Assembly: GCA_002427505.1 (NCBI GenBank)
Contig: DIRJ01000019.1
Location: 1 to 53,193, forward strand
From: Mageeibacillus sp. UBA5439
GTDB taxonomy: Bacteria; Bacillota; Clostridia; Saccharofermentanales; DTU023
Direction of reading: 5' to 3'
DNA: 53,193 nt
Below are positions 1 through 8,503 of the stretch, one piece after another. Within the stretch, counting starts at the first letter, position 1. Each line of letters starts with the position of its first letter. The notes under the pieces are model-generated. The model was not told the origin of the DNA, did no database searches, and saw nothing but the letters and a program-made list of their open reading frames with translations. The translations under genes and the position numbers were made by a program.

Positions 1-1
1 A

Positions 2-1600
2 AAAGAGAAAATTGATACGGATTGCTTCGGAGAGCTTCTCCGTGAAATACTGCTGGACAATGAAAGCCTGGTCGAGCTGCATTCTTTACCTTCGCAAAGC
101 TATGGAGAGGAAAGAGACGCCCGGGAGGCTGAAAGGCTGGGAACTGAAAGCAGGCTCTGGTCAGAGGAAGAGAAAAATACTCTGATCCGCCAGGAGGAGA
201 AACTTGAAGCCTGGCAGCTGTCCTCTGACAGTGCGGAAGCACTGGCAACAGTGCCCTGCCTGACTTTGGCGGATCTGGCCCAGGAACCGGAATACCTGCA
301 GACAGCTCAGCTGGAGATCGGGGGTCTGACAGTGCTGCAGCACCCGTCTCCCAGTGAGGGCCTTGTCTATCTGAAACTGTATTTTGATATTTCCGACAGC
401 GCACAGGAGGACCTGCCCCGCCTAAACTTCATGACTGAACTGATGGGTAATCTGGGCACAAGCAAGCGGGATGCGGAAGAGATTCAGCGCGAAGTCAAGA
501 CCCATATCGGCAGCCTGGATTTTTCTATAAACCCGGTAGCGGATTATGATAATCCTGACCGCTGCCAACTGTTTTATGTTGTCAGCTGCAGTGTACTGAA
601 AGACGAAGTGCCTTATGCCGTGGACTTGATCAGGGAGATTGTGCAGGAAACTGTCTTCGATGATGCTGACCGCGCCTACTCCTATTTGCTGCAAATACGC
701 GAAATCATGCGCCAGGCAACGAATTCAAGTGCCCACAGCTTTGGTATTATGCGTGTGAGGGGGCATTATTCCGCAGCAGCAGCTGCTGCAGAAGCCTCTT
801 CCGGTCTATCCTTTATTGTCTGGCTCAAGGAATTCCTCGCCCAGCTTAATCAGAACTGGGGACAATATGTCTCCTGGGCAAAGGCTTTTCAGGAAAAAAT
901 GTTTACCGGCGGGAGGCTTACAGTCAGCGTCAGCGGTTATTCTGCGGAGGCTTTAGGTACTGCCGTCGCAACTGCATTCCCGGTTGGCAGTGGCCAGAAG
1001 CTGAGATACGCGGACTATTCCGCCAGCTATCCCGCACACGAGGCGGTTGTTATTCCTTCAGCAGTATCATATGCCTGTATGGCATGTGACACACGCCCGA
1101 CCGGCGGCCGATACTCCGGAGAATGGCTGGCTGTCAATCGGATTATCAGCCTGGAATATCTCTGGAACAGGATCCGTGTTCAGGGCGGGGCCTATGGCTG
1201 CGGCTTCAATATAGATAAGGCTGCAAATTGCTTTTTCTACTCCTACAGGGATCCTCAACCCTGGAATTCACTGGCGACCTATAATAACGCCGCCGCTTTC
1301 CTGCAGGAATTTGCTGCCAGTGAAAGCAAGCTCGACCGCTTTATCATCGGTACTGTATCCGGACTTGATCCGCAGCTGTCTCATAAAAAACAGGTAGATA
1401 TAGCTGATCTCTGGTATTTTACTGATGATTCAGCGGAAAAAACTCTGGTCACACGACGTGAGTTGATGAAAACCACAAGCTCTGACCTGTTGAGACTGTC
1501 AGAAGTGCTGGCAAGAGCTGTTCAGGACAATACGATTTGTGTGCTGGGGCCAGCTGACGCAGTCCTGGAAAAAGAACTCACTTTGATCGATATCAGCTAA
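2..1600 (+). CDS. M16C family zinc metallopeptidase, C-terminal part (5' end outside window)
   Basis: The frame is open from base 2, so only the C-terminal ~530 residues are visible. A GTG at 251 could be taken as a start, but coding sequence clearly continues upstream without a ribosome site there. The visible part resembles the C-terminal M16 halves of presequence-protease/Cym1-like M16C enzymes: a helical linker rich in Glu and Lys, then a region around the L-DISDSAQEDLPRL-N-ELMG stretch and a late R-VQGGAYG-G motif. Those are typical of the catalytically inactive half that closes the clamshell. The zinc-binding HxxEH lies in the missing N-terminal half. The family degrades unfolded peptides; full length is about 950-1000 residues. 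A hairpin terminator follows the stop. Family call is confident; substrate is unknown. Confidence 0.82.
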   Translation, partial: KEKIDTDCFGELLREILLDNESLVELHSLPSQSYGEERDAREAERLGTESRLWSEEEKNTLIRQEEKLEAWQLSSDSAEALATVPCLTLADLAQEPEYLQTAQLEIGGLTVLQHPSPSEGLVYLKLYFDISDSAQEDLPRLNFMTELMGNLGTSKRDAEEIQREVKTHIGSLDFSINPVADYDNPDRCQLFYVVSCSVLKDEVPYAVDLIREIVQETVFDDADRAYSYLLQIREIMRQATNSSAHSFGIMRVRGHYSAAAAAAEASSGLSFIVWLKEFLAQLNQNWGQYVSWAKAFQEKMFTGGRLTVSVSGYSAEALGTAVATAFPVGSGQKLRYADYSASYPAHEAVVIPSAVSYACMACDTRPTGGRYSGEWLAVNRIISLEYLWNRIRVQGGAYGCGFNIDKAANCFFYSYRDPQPWNSLATYNNAAAFLQEFAASESKLDRFIIGTVSGLDPQLSHKKQVDIADLWYFTDDSAEKTLVTRRELMKTTSSDLLRLSEVLARAVQDNTICVLGPADAVLEKELTLIDIS

Positions 1601-1639
1601 AGAATACTTAATCCGGAGCGGAGCATAATCCGGACATGA

Positions 1640-1672
1640 GAAAGGGCCGTCAGCTAACGACCCTTTCTTTTG
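1640..1672 (+). terminator. Intrinsic terminator after the M16C peptidase gene
   Basis: A hairpin with AAAGGG pairing to CCCTTT, an inner CGT/ACG helix and a CAGCTA loop is followed by TCTTTT. It lies 40 bases after the peptidase stop and ahead of the convergent tRNA gene, so it may act in both directions. Confidence 0.7.
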
Positions 1673-1688
1673 CTGTTCAGTTAACTTA

Positions 1689-1779
1689 TGGCGGAGGGCA
1701 AGAGATTCGAACTCTCGATACCATTTCTGGTACACACGATTTCCAGTCGTGCTCCTTCAGCCAGCTCGGACAACCCTCC
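1689..1779 (-). tRNA. tRNA-Ser (anticodon GGA)
   Basis: Reading the minus strand, a 91-nt cloverleaf can be drawn. The 7-bp acceptor stem is GGAGGGT with GCCCTCC (one T-G wobble). The D arm contains AGCTGGCTGAAGGAGC. The anticodon stem CACGA/TCGTG encloses CTGGAAA, giving anticodon GGA. A long variable arm is typical of tRNA-Ser, and the T loop is GTTCGAATC. The discriminator is G, and the CCA end is encoded. It lies 65 bases beyond the leuS stop on the same strand, so the two may share a transcript. Confidence 0.95.
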
Positions 1780-1844
1780 GTTTAAGCCATTCCTTCACAG
1801 CCTCACGATTGTATCACGTGATATTTGCCAGTGTCAAACGCAGA

Positions 1845-4331
1845 TTAGCCGGCGACGATATTAACCAGACGCTGAGGCACAATAATCCATTTACGTACAG
1901 TTTTTCCGTCCAGCCAGCTGTCAAAGTCACTCTGCGAACTGACGATATCTCTGATCTCATCATCGCTGGCAGCAGCAGGTATCTGGATGCGCTCTTTGAT
2001 GCGTCCATTGACCTGAATAGCAATTTCCACTGTATCCAGACTCAGGGCTGATTCATCGTACTGCGGCCAGCCGGACAGGAAAATGGATTGCTCATGTCCC
2101 AGCTGCTGCCAGAGCTCTTCCGCCAAATGTGGTGCAAAAGGAGCCAGGAGCTTTACGAAATCTGCCCAGACATGCAAGGTCAGCTCAGGCTTGGCCTGGG
2201 GAGTCTTACTGTATTTATATAAGGCATTCAACAGTTCCATCAGGCGGGCGACAGAGGTATTAAACTGAAAGCGCTCGGCGTCCTTGGTCACTTCTTTGAT
2301 GCTGTGGTGACGGACACGATTCAGTTCCTTATCGTCTGCACTGAGCTCTGCGGGCAGACCCGGTGTCAGCGAGCTTGTCAGTTCATCTGCAGCGTAGCTT
2401 TCGATACGCTGGACAAAACGGGCAATCGCGCGCAGGCCCTCATCGCTCCAGGGGCCTCCTTCCGTGTAGGCGAAGCCGAAAGCCAGATAGAGGCGGAAAA
2501 CATCGGATCCGTAGGTTTCTATATAGGGGTCGGGAGAAATAGTGTTGCCCCGTGATTTAGACATTCTGTTTCCATCCGGACCCAGTATGACACCCTGATG
2601 AATCAGGCGGGTGAAGGGTTCATCAAAGTCAAGGTAACCCAGATCGCGCAAAACTTTGGTGATAAAGCGTGCATAGAGCAAATGCATGGCTGCGTGTTCT
2701 GCGCCGCCGACGTAGAGGTCAACCGGACACATCCGGTTGACCTTCTTGCTGTCGAAAGGGGCCTGGTCGTTTTTGTTATCCACAAAGCGGAACATGTACC
2801 AGGAAGAGCAGACAAAGGTGTCCAGTGTGTCCGGATCACGCCGGGCGGGTCCGCCGCAGACGGGACAACGGGTATTGATAAAGTCATCAGCTTTTGCCAG
2901 CGGGGATTGGCCGTCCGGCTTAAATTCCACATTGTAAGGCAGTTCTACCGGCAGCTGATCTTCGGGTACGGGCACTGTTCCGCATTTGTCGCAGTAGATA
3001 ATCGGAATGGGGGTGCCCCAGTAGCGCTGACGGGAAACCAGCCAGTCACGCAAACGATATTGAATCGTTTCTTCACCGCAATCCTTCTGACCCAGCTCCC
3101 TGACGATAGCTTTTCTGGCGGCGGCAGAGGTCAGCCCGCTGTGGTCACCACTGTTGACCAGAATTCCATCCTGGACAAAGGCTGAATCCAGGACCTGCCA
3201 CTGATCAGTTTCCTCCTGCGGGCGGATGACTGTGCGAATCGGCAAGCCGAAAGTGCCGGCAAATTCAAAATCGCGTTCATCGTGAGCCGGAACAGCCATG
3301 ACGACACCGGTACCGTACTGGGCAATGACGTAATCGGAGGTCCAGAGCTCGACCTTTTCTCCCGTCAGCGGATGGACAGCATAAGAACCTGTGAAAACAC
3401 CACTCTTTTCTCTTGTCACCGACTGACGCTCAATTTCGCTCAGATGTGCGGTTTTCTCCCGATAAGCTTCCACGACTGCCCTTTGCCCGTCAGTGATAAG
3501 AGCATCGAGCAAATCGTGCTCAGGCGCCATTACCAGATAACTGACGCCATAAAGCGTGTCAGCTCTGGTGGTGAAAACACTTAGTGTCAGTTCTTCACCG
3601 TCGAGATAGACTTTTTCGCCGTTTTTTTCCACACCGAACTTAATTGTCGCGCCCTCAGAGCGGCCGATCCAGTTGGTTTGAATCTTTTTGGTTTTGTCAG
3701 GCCAGTTCAGGTCGTCCAGGCCATTCAGCAACTCCTCAGCGTAATCCGTGATGCGGAAAAACCATTGGGTCAGATTGCGTTTGACAACTTCCTTGTGGCA
3801 GCGTTCGCAGGTGCCGTCACTCTCAACCTGTTCGTTGGCCAATACTGTGAGACAGCTGGGGCACCAGTTGACAGGTGCCTTTTTGCGATAAGCAAGATTG
3901 TGTTTATAAAGTTGCAGAAAAAGCCATTGATTCCAGCGATAATATTCAGGCCTGCAGGTCGCAAGCTCAGCATCCCAGTTAAACAGACCACCTATTTCCT
4001 TAAGCTGTCTCCGCATGCTGTTGATACTGTCATTGGTGCTGTCCTGAGGATGGATTCCGGTAGCTATGGCATAGTTTTCCGCCGGCAGGCCAAAAGCGTC
4101 AAATCCCATGGGCTGGAAGATTTCACAGCCCTGCATTTTTTTCATACGCGCGTAAGAATCTGACAAGGCATAGTTGTACCAGTGACCGACGTGCAGTTTT
4201 GCAGCTGAAGGATAAGAGAACATCTCTAAGACATATAACTTGTTGGCCATACGTTTCTCATCAAAGGCTGCTAAATTGCTTTCATCCCATTTTTTTTGCC
4301 ATTTGCGGTCGATTTCCTTGGAGTAGGACAT
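1845..4331 (-). CDS. leuS: Leucine-tRNA ligase (LeuRS)
   Basis: Charges tRNA-Leu with leucine in the cytoplasm. The 828-residue length fits bacterial LeuRS. Visible signatures are the class I HIGH box as HVGH at residues 47-50, a zinc-knuckle CPSC...CERC in the early insertion, the CP1 editing domain with TTRADTLYGV and the GTGVVMAVPAHDERD block, the KMSKS loop as RMSKS near residue 590, and the anticodon-binding plus C-terminal domain at the end. The start is taken at 4331, not at the in-frame ATG at 4361, because AGAGGAAG lies just upstream of it. It follows the membrane-protein gene by 70 bases and probably shares its promoter. No T-box leader is visible, which is a little unusual for a clostridial leuS. 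Confidence 0.97.
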   Translation of the reverse strand: MSYSKEIDRKWQKKWDESNLAAFDEKRMANKLYVLEMFSYPSAAKLHVGHWYNYALSDSYARMKKMQGCEIFQPMGFDAFGLPAENYAIATGIHPQDSTNDSINSMRRQLKEIGGLFNWDAELATCRPEYYRWNQWLFLQLYKHNLAYRKKAPVNWCPSCLTVLANEQVESDGTCERCHKEVVKRNLTQWFFRITDYAEELLNGLDDLNWPDKTKKIQTNWIGRSEGATIKFGVEKNGEKVYLDGEELTLSVFTTRADTLYGVSYLVMAPEHDLLDALITDGQRAVVEAYREKTAHLSEIERQSVTREKSGVFTGSYAVHPLTGEKVELWTSDYVIAQYGTGVVMAVPAHDERDFEFAGTFGLPIRTVIRPQEETDQWQVLDSAFVQDGILVNSGDHSGLTSAAARKAIVRELGQKDCGEETIQYRLRDWLVSRQRYWGTPIPIIYCDKCGTVPVPEDQLPVELPYNVEFKPDGQSPLAKADDFINTRCPVCGGPARRDPDTLDTFVCSSWYMFRFVDNKNDQAPFDSKKVNRMCPVDLYVGGAEHAAMHLLYARFITKVLRDLGYLDFDEPFTRLIHQGVILGPDGNRMSKSRGNTISPDPYIETYGSDVFRLYLAFGFAYTEGGPWSDEGLRAIARFVQRIESYAADELTSSLTPGLPAELSADDKELNRVRHHSIKEVTKDAERFQFNTSVARLMELLNALYKYSKTPQAKPELTLHVWADFVKLLAPFAPHLAEELWQQLGHEQSIFLSGWPQYDESALSLDTVEIAIQVNGRIKERIQIPAAASDDEIRDIVSSQSDFDSWLDGKTVRKWIIVPQRLVNIVAG

Positions 4332-4401
4332 AGTGCTTCCTCTTTTCATAATTTTAAACAATATAAAAGTTGATATTTAGCTTTAAATTTTACGTCACTG
4401 T

Positions 4402-5295
4402 TCAGGATATCACAAACAAATAGCGTAAGAGAGCCACAATGAGCAGACTGCAGGGGAAGATAGCGTAGCGCAGGAGTCGCATTTTACCATTGTTGCTGGG
4501 TGAAGCGCGGGGAATAAGCACTGCAGGCAGGAAGACCAGGAGCGAATAAAAGTAGGCAGGGTTGGCGGCACTGCGAAAAAGAAAGAGCTCTATCAGATAG
4601 TAGACAGCATTAAAGCCCAGCAGAAGCAGAAAGGCGCGCAGCAAATGCTTTTCGTGCTGAAAAACTGATTTGCGGACCAGCTTGACAAAAATCGTCCGAT
4701 TTACAAAATCATCATCTTCCGGATCTGTGTCGAAGGGATCGATCAGGGCCAGGTAAAAGCAGCTTGTCACAAGAATTCCGTAGACGGAAAGGGAAAAATT
4801 CATACGCCAGCTGGCGTAGACAGACAAAGCCATTGTGATGATCCCGAGGCTCAGGCCCAGCCAGGGCGGTAAATTATAGTTGCCCGGCTGGATTGATTTA
4901 TAGTAGGGTCGTGGATCAGGCGCATTAGCGTTATTGGTTTCCAGACGCATTACCAGCATATAGGAGCTGCCGAGCGCCAGAGTCAGTCCTGTGATAAAAC
5001 CCAGGGCAGCAGCATAGGTGAAAACAACATTGCGTGCCGGAAAATTCATATCCAGGAAACATTCAGCTAAGATCAGCATCAGTTCGACACTGAATGCTGT
5101 TAAGGTCAGACGAAGGAAGTATTTGAAAACATTTTGCGTGTAGGTCAGACCCCGGGCCAGAAGCAGGGCGAAGATAGCGAAGGCAACTATACCCAGGATA
5201 TCAGCCAGGTACAAGAAAGCTGCTGGCAGGAGGGAGGAGAGAAAAATTGCAAGAAAATATATAAATGTTAAAATGTGACCGATGACACGAAGCAC
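4402..5295 (-). CDS. Multi-pass membrane protein of unknown function
   Basis: A 297-residue, very hydrophobic protein with about eight or nine predicted membrane segments, beginning with a helix in residues 3-25. A short acidic cytoplasmic-type loop (DPFDTDPEDDD) sits two thirds along. I recognise no conserved motif; the length and helix spacing do not match a transporter family I can name. It lies upstream of leuS in the same direction, 70 bases apart, and has its own good promoter at 5377-5405. The gene reads as real: it is a long frame with clean codon use, and no competing frame is better. No function can be assigned. Confidence 0.75.
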   Translation of the reverse strand: MLRVIGHILTFIYFLAIFLSSLLPAAFLYLADILGIVAFAIFALLLARGLTYTQNVFKYFLRLTLTAFSVELMLILAECFLDMNFPARNVVFTYAAALGFITGLTLALGSSYMLVMRLETNNANAPDPRPYYKSIQPGNYNLPPWLGLSLGIITMALSVYASWRMNFSLSVYGILVTSCFYLALIDPFDTDPEDDDFVNRTIFVKLVRKSVFQHEKHLLRAFLLLLGFNAVYYLIELFLFRSAANPAYFYSLLVFLPAVLIPRASPSNNGKMRLLRYAIFPCSLLIVALLRYLFVIS

Positions 5296-5376
5296 TTTTT
5301 TCCCTCTGACACAACTTGTTTAACCTTTGGATAAGATCTAGAATGTTATAGTATTCCTTGCTCTAAGTCGCGATTT

Positions 5377-5405
5377 ATTGTATCATGACGCTGCCCGAAT
5401 CACAA
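5377..5405 (-). promoter_or_regulatory. Sigma-A type promoter for the membrane protein-leuS transcript
   Basis: On the minus strand TTGTGA, a 17-base spacer and TACAAT form a near-consensus promoter about 80 bases upstream of the gene ending at 5295. It is divergent from the mreB promoter. Confidence 0.6.
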
Positions 5406-5432
5406 TTTAGAGCGATTTTCCGGAATTACATT

Positions 5433-5461
5433 TTTAAAAACAATTCCGCAGGTGTTATGAT
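5433..5461 (+). promoter_or_regulatory. Likely promoter for mreB-rho
   Basis: TTTAAA, a 17-base spacer and TATGAT lie 63 bases before the mreB start. The -35 is only a partial match to consensus. Confidence 0.45.
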
Positions 5462-5524
5462 ATTTTTCAAACTGGAAATTTTATGCAGCAGCAAATATAG
5501 AGCATTGCGTCATCAGGAGCAAAA

Positions 5525-6535
5525 ATGGGTCTTGGACTTAATATAGGTATTGATCTCGGCACAGCCACAGTTTTAGTTTATGTAGAAGGCCGGGGCATAG
5601 TTTTGCGGGAACCCGCAGTAGTAGCAATTAACACAAAAACAGGGAGAGTGCTGGCAATAGGTGAGGAAGCGAGCCTGATGCTGGGTCGGACTCCTGATAT
5701 TGTTCAGGCGATTCGGCCCTTGCGCGACGGGGTTATTTCTGATTTCAGAATTACGGAACTTATGCTGAAAGAATTTATCGGTCGCGTTAACAGCGGTTTT
5801 CTGGCAAAATATTTCAAACCGACCATCGTGGTCTGTGTCCCCAGTGTAATTACGCCGGTAGAGCAGAAAGCGGTTGAAGATGCCTGCCGTCATGCCGGGG
5901 CCAAGGAAGTATATCTGATCAGGGAACCGGTGGCAGCAGCTATTGGGGCAGGTATTGACGTAACTTTGGCCAGTGGCAGCATGGTTATAGATATTGGTGG
6001 CGGCACCACCGATATTGCTGTGATTTCTATGTGCCGTCCTGTTGTTGATGAATCGATTAAAGTTGCCGGCGATAAGTTTGATGAAGCTGTCATTAAATAC
6101 ATTCGCCGCAAACATAATGTTTTAATTGGCGAGCAGACAGCCGAAGAATTGAAAATAAACATTGGCTGTGCGTATCCCCGTGAAGAGGAACTTTCGATGG
6201 AGGTAAGGGGACGCAACCTGGTTACAGGTATGCCGGCAATCTTAACGATAAGCTCCACAGATATGTTGGAGGCGTTGGAGGAACCCGTCAGCTCAATTTT
6301 TGAAGCTATCCATTCAGTATTGGAGAGTACCCCGCCCGAATTAATGGCGGATGTATCCCATCGCGGTATTGTCATGACCGGCGGCGGATCCCTGCTTTAC
6401 GGCCTGGACCGCATGCTGGCGACGCGTGTGGGCATCGAGGTCCTGGTAGCAGAGGATCCGGTATCCTGTGTTGCAGTCGGCACCGGACTTGCTCTGAACA
6501 TTATGGATCGTTTCAGCGAGATGGCAGACGATTAG
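5525..6535 (+). CDS. mreB: Rod shape-determining actin homologue MreB/Mbl
   Basis: Forms membrane-bound filaments that organise lateral peptidoglycan synthesis. The 336 residues match MreB length. Actin-fold motifs are clear: phosphate 1 loop NIGIDLGTATVLVY near the N-terminus, the phosphate 2 loop VIDIGGGTTDIAV around residue 160, the EPVAAAIGAG connect motif, and the adenosine motif MTGGGSLLYGLD near residue 285. AGGAGC lies before the ATG. No mreC or mreD follows; rho is next, 48 bases on. This could be one of several MreB paralogues (Mbl or MreBH), which cannot be separated here. Confidence 0.93.
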   Translation: MGLGLNIGIDLGTATVLVYVEGRGIVLREPAVVAINTKTGRVLAIGEEASLMLGRTPDIVQAIRPLRDGVISDFRITELMLKEFIGRVNSGFLAKYFKPTIVVCVPSVITPVEQKAVEDACRHAGAKEVYLIREPVAAAIGAGIDVTLASGSMVIDIGGGTTDIAVISMCRPVVDESIKVAGDKFDEAVIKYIRRKHNVLIGEQTAEELKINIGCAYPREEELSMEVRGRNLVTGMPAILTISSTDMLEALEEPVSSIFEAIHSVLESTPPELMADVSHRGIVMTGGGSLLYGLDRMLATRVGIEVLVAEDPVSCVAVGTGLALNIMDRFSEMADD

Positions 6536-6583
6536 AGACTTGTTTTCTCAAATTTTTAGAAAAATAGAATATTAGGAGCATTT

Positions 6584-8326
6584 ATGTCCCAAATCGATTT
6601 CAAGGGTAAAACTAAGCAAGACCTTGTCACCATTGCGCACCTGTCTAATTTGCTGACGCCGCGTGATACCAGCAGGATGACAAAACAGCAACTGGTTGAT
6701 TTTTTGACAACTGTTGCTGATGAAGCGGAAGTCAATCAAGCAGCGGAGCAAGTGCAGGAAGAAATTAAACAACCCGCAGAAAGCAGCAAAGCTGCTAAAA
6801 CCAAGACAGCTGCCAAGAAAAAAACAGCCCGGGCTGCTGAAGCTGAAACTGTGGCAGAAATAGAAGAAATTGACACTTCTGACGAAAAAAGTGCTGACGG
6901 GCAGGAAGAAGCAGCGGCTGCAGCGGAAAGCGTAAGTGAAAAACCCAAGCGCAGCCGCAAAACTACCAAAAGCAGCCCCAAGCGCCAGAAGGCAAACAAA
7001 ACAGATGAATCTGAAAAGACTATACAGGGTAACAGCCGGGAACTGCTTCCGCTTCCGCTGCCGGAGAATGAGGAAACAGCAATTGTGGAAGTGGAAACTG
7101 AAAGCATGCCCGGAGCAGCAGAAGATGCTGCTGCTGATGAAAAGGAAACAGTTACCGGTATTCTGGAAATAATGCCGGAAGGTTATGGCTTCCTGCGAGT
7201 AGAAAACTATTTGCAAAGTAATTTCGATATTTATATTTCACCGCAGTTTATCCGCAGGTTTCACCTGCGTACCGGCGACCTGGTTAAGGGACCGGCGCGG
7301 CCGCAGCGGGACAATGAGCGCTACAGAGCACTTTCTTTTATTGATACAGTCAACGATATGCCACCCGAACAGATGAAGAAAAGACCTGTTTTTGACCGTC
7401 TGACTCCGATTTATCCCAACGAACGCTTTAAGCTCGAGACAGATCGCAGTGAATTATCTACCCGGATTATTGACCTGGTTTCCCCCATCGGCAAAGGACA
7501 ACGCGGCATGATCGTTTCGCCGCCAAAAGCAGGTAAGACGATGCTTTTGCAGAAGATCGCCAATGCTATCGTGCAAAACAATCCGGAAGTTAAACTGATG
7601 GTGCTTCTGATCGATGAGCGCCCTGAAGAAGTTACAGATATGCAGCGCTCAATCGAAGGCGAAGTTGCCTACTCGACCTTTGACCGCACTCCCGAAAATC
7701 ATGTAAAAATTACCGAGCTGGTTTTGGAACGCGCTATGCGTCTGGTTGAGCTGGGTCATGACGTGGTTATTTTACTTGACAGCATTACCCGTATGGGTCG
7801 CGCCTATAACTTAACGATTAATCCTACGGGCCGTACCTTGTCCGGCGGACTTGACCCCGGAGCCCTCTATGGACCGAAACGCTTCTTCGGAGCAGCCAGA
7901 AATATTGAACATGGCGGGAGCCTGACCATTATCGCCACAGCGCTGATTGACACCGGTTCACGTATGGATGAAGTTATTTTTGAAGAGTTCAAGGGAACCG
8001 GCAATATGGAGGTTATTCTCGACCGTAAGCTGGCTGACAAGAGAATTTTCCCGGCTATTGACATTGTTAAATCCAGTACCAGACGTGAGGAGCTGCTCCT
8101 GTCGGAGCGCGAACTGGACGCTGTCTGGTCTCTGCGCAAAGCCTTTGGTCAGCTGGAAACCACAGCGGTAACTGAGACCATGATCAGCCTGTTAATGAAG
8201 ACGCGTGATAATGATCAGTTTATCTCTTCGATCAATGTATCCTTCAGCGATCGTTCTCTCTTTGAAGCAATGCGCGGAACATCTAAGGGGAACGGCAACT
8301 CAAACGGAAACAGCAACAGAAGCTGA
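6584..8326 (+). CDS. rho: Transcription termination factor Rho with large charged N-terminal insertion
   Basis: Hexameric RNA-dependent ATPase that ends transcription. Residues 1-50 form the Rho N-terminal helical domain (QDLVTIAHLSN...TKQQLVDFL). Residues about 50-185 are a low-complexity insertion rich in Ala, Glu, Lys and Ser. The cold-shock-like RNA domain starts at GILEIMPEGYGFLR. Walker A is PPKAGKT at residues 313-319, with the Q and R loops in the C-terminal half. At 580 residues it is about 160 longer than E. coli Rho. The tail is Gly/Asn/Ser-rich (GNGNSNGNSNRS). Comparable insertions are known in Rho proteins of several high-GC and clostridial bacteria, where they alter RNA binding; in one Clostridium such a region is prion-like. 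It is likely cotranscribed with mreB. Confidence 0.97.
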   Translation: MSQIDFKGKTKQDLVTIAHLSNLLTPRDTSRMTKQQLVDFLTTVADEAEVNQAAEQVQEEIKQPAESSKAAKTKTAAKKKTARAAEAETVAEIEEIDTSDEKSADGQEEAAAAAESVSEKPKRSRKTTKSSPKRQKANKTDESEKTIQGNSRELLPLPLPENEETAIVEVETESMPGAAEDAAADEKETVTGILEIMPEGYGFLRVENYLQSNFDIYISPQFIRRFHLRTGDLVKGPARPQRDNERYRALSFIDTVNDMPPEQMKKRPVFDRLTPIYPNERFKLETDRSELSTRIIDLVSPIGKGQRGMIVSPPKAGKTMLLQKIANAIVQNNPEVKLMVLLIDERPEEVTDMQRSIEGEVAYSTFDRTPENHVKITELVLERAMRLVELGHDVVILLDSITRMGRAYNLTINPTGRTLSGGLDPGALYGPKRFFGAARNIEHGGSLTIIATALIDTGSRMDEVIFEEFKGTGNMEVILDRKLADKRIFPAIDIVKSSTRREELLLSERELDAVWSLRKAFGQLETTAVTETMISLLMKTRDNDQFISSINVSFSDRSLFEAMRGTSKGNGNSNGNSNRS

Positions 8327-8342
8327 TCTTTGCCCGGCTTTG

Positions 8343-8366
8343 AGTCCGATTAGTGCCTGTCGGACT
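8343..8366 (+). terminator. Hairpin after rho, possible terminator
   Basis: AGTCCGA and TCGGACT form a perfect 7-bp stem around a 10-base loop. The U-rich run is weak and displaced (TTTGTTTT 14 bases later), so termination is uncertain. Confidence 0.4.
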
Positions 8367-8381
8367 TAAGGACTGCTGCAT

Positions 8382-8410
8382 TTGTTTTAGCTGAGCTTTT
8401 GTACTATCAT
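8382..8410 (+). promoter_or_regulatory. Promoter of the thiXYZ operon
   Basis: TTGTTT, a 17-base spacer and TATCAT place the transcription start right at the 5' edge of the TPP riboswitch, as expected for a riboswitch leader. Confidence 0.6.
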
Positions 8411-8417
8411 GCATATG

Positions 8418-8500
8418 TCAGGGGAGTCGTAACGCGACTGAGAGGACTTAGAGTCGACCCTAGAACCTGATCCGGATAATGCCGGCGGAGGGAGTACTGA
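8418..8500 (+). promoter_or_regulatory. TPP (thiamine pyrophosphate) riboswitch
   Basis: The thi-box core is intact in order: GGGGAGTC, CTGAGAGGA, GACCCTAGAACCTGATC, then GGATAATGCCGGCGGAGGGAG. P1 can form from TCAG (8418-8421) and CTGA (8497-8500). The Shine-Dalgarno candidate GGAGGGAG of thiX (8487-8494) is inside the conserved 3' part of the aptamer and no terminator hairpin follows. Control is therefore probably translational: bound TPP hides the ribosome site and lowers import when thiamine is plentiful. Confidence 0.96.
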
Positions 8501-8503
8501 TCA

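Noticed and set aside
251..1600. GTG at 251 as the true start of the M16C gene
   Set aside because: The same frame is open to the window edge, reads like linker sequence of the family, and no ribosome site precedes the GTG.
1749..3185. Long plus-strand frames opposite leuS
   Set aside because: They are antisense to a certain leuS gene, lack ribosome sites and show no family motifs.
4331..5376. T-box leader for leuS
   Set aside because: No specifier hairpin or T-box TGGNACCGCG-like sequence is present in the gap or upstream of the operon.
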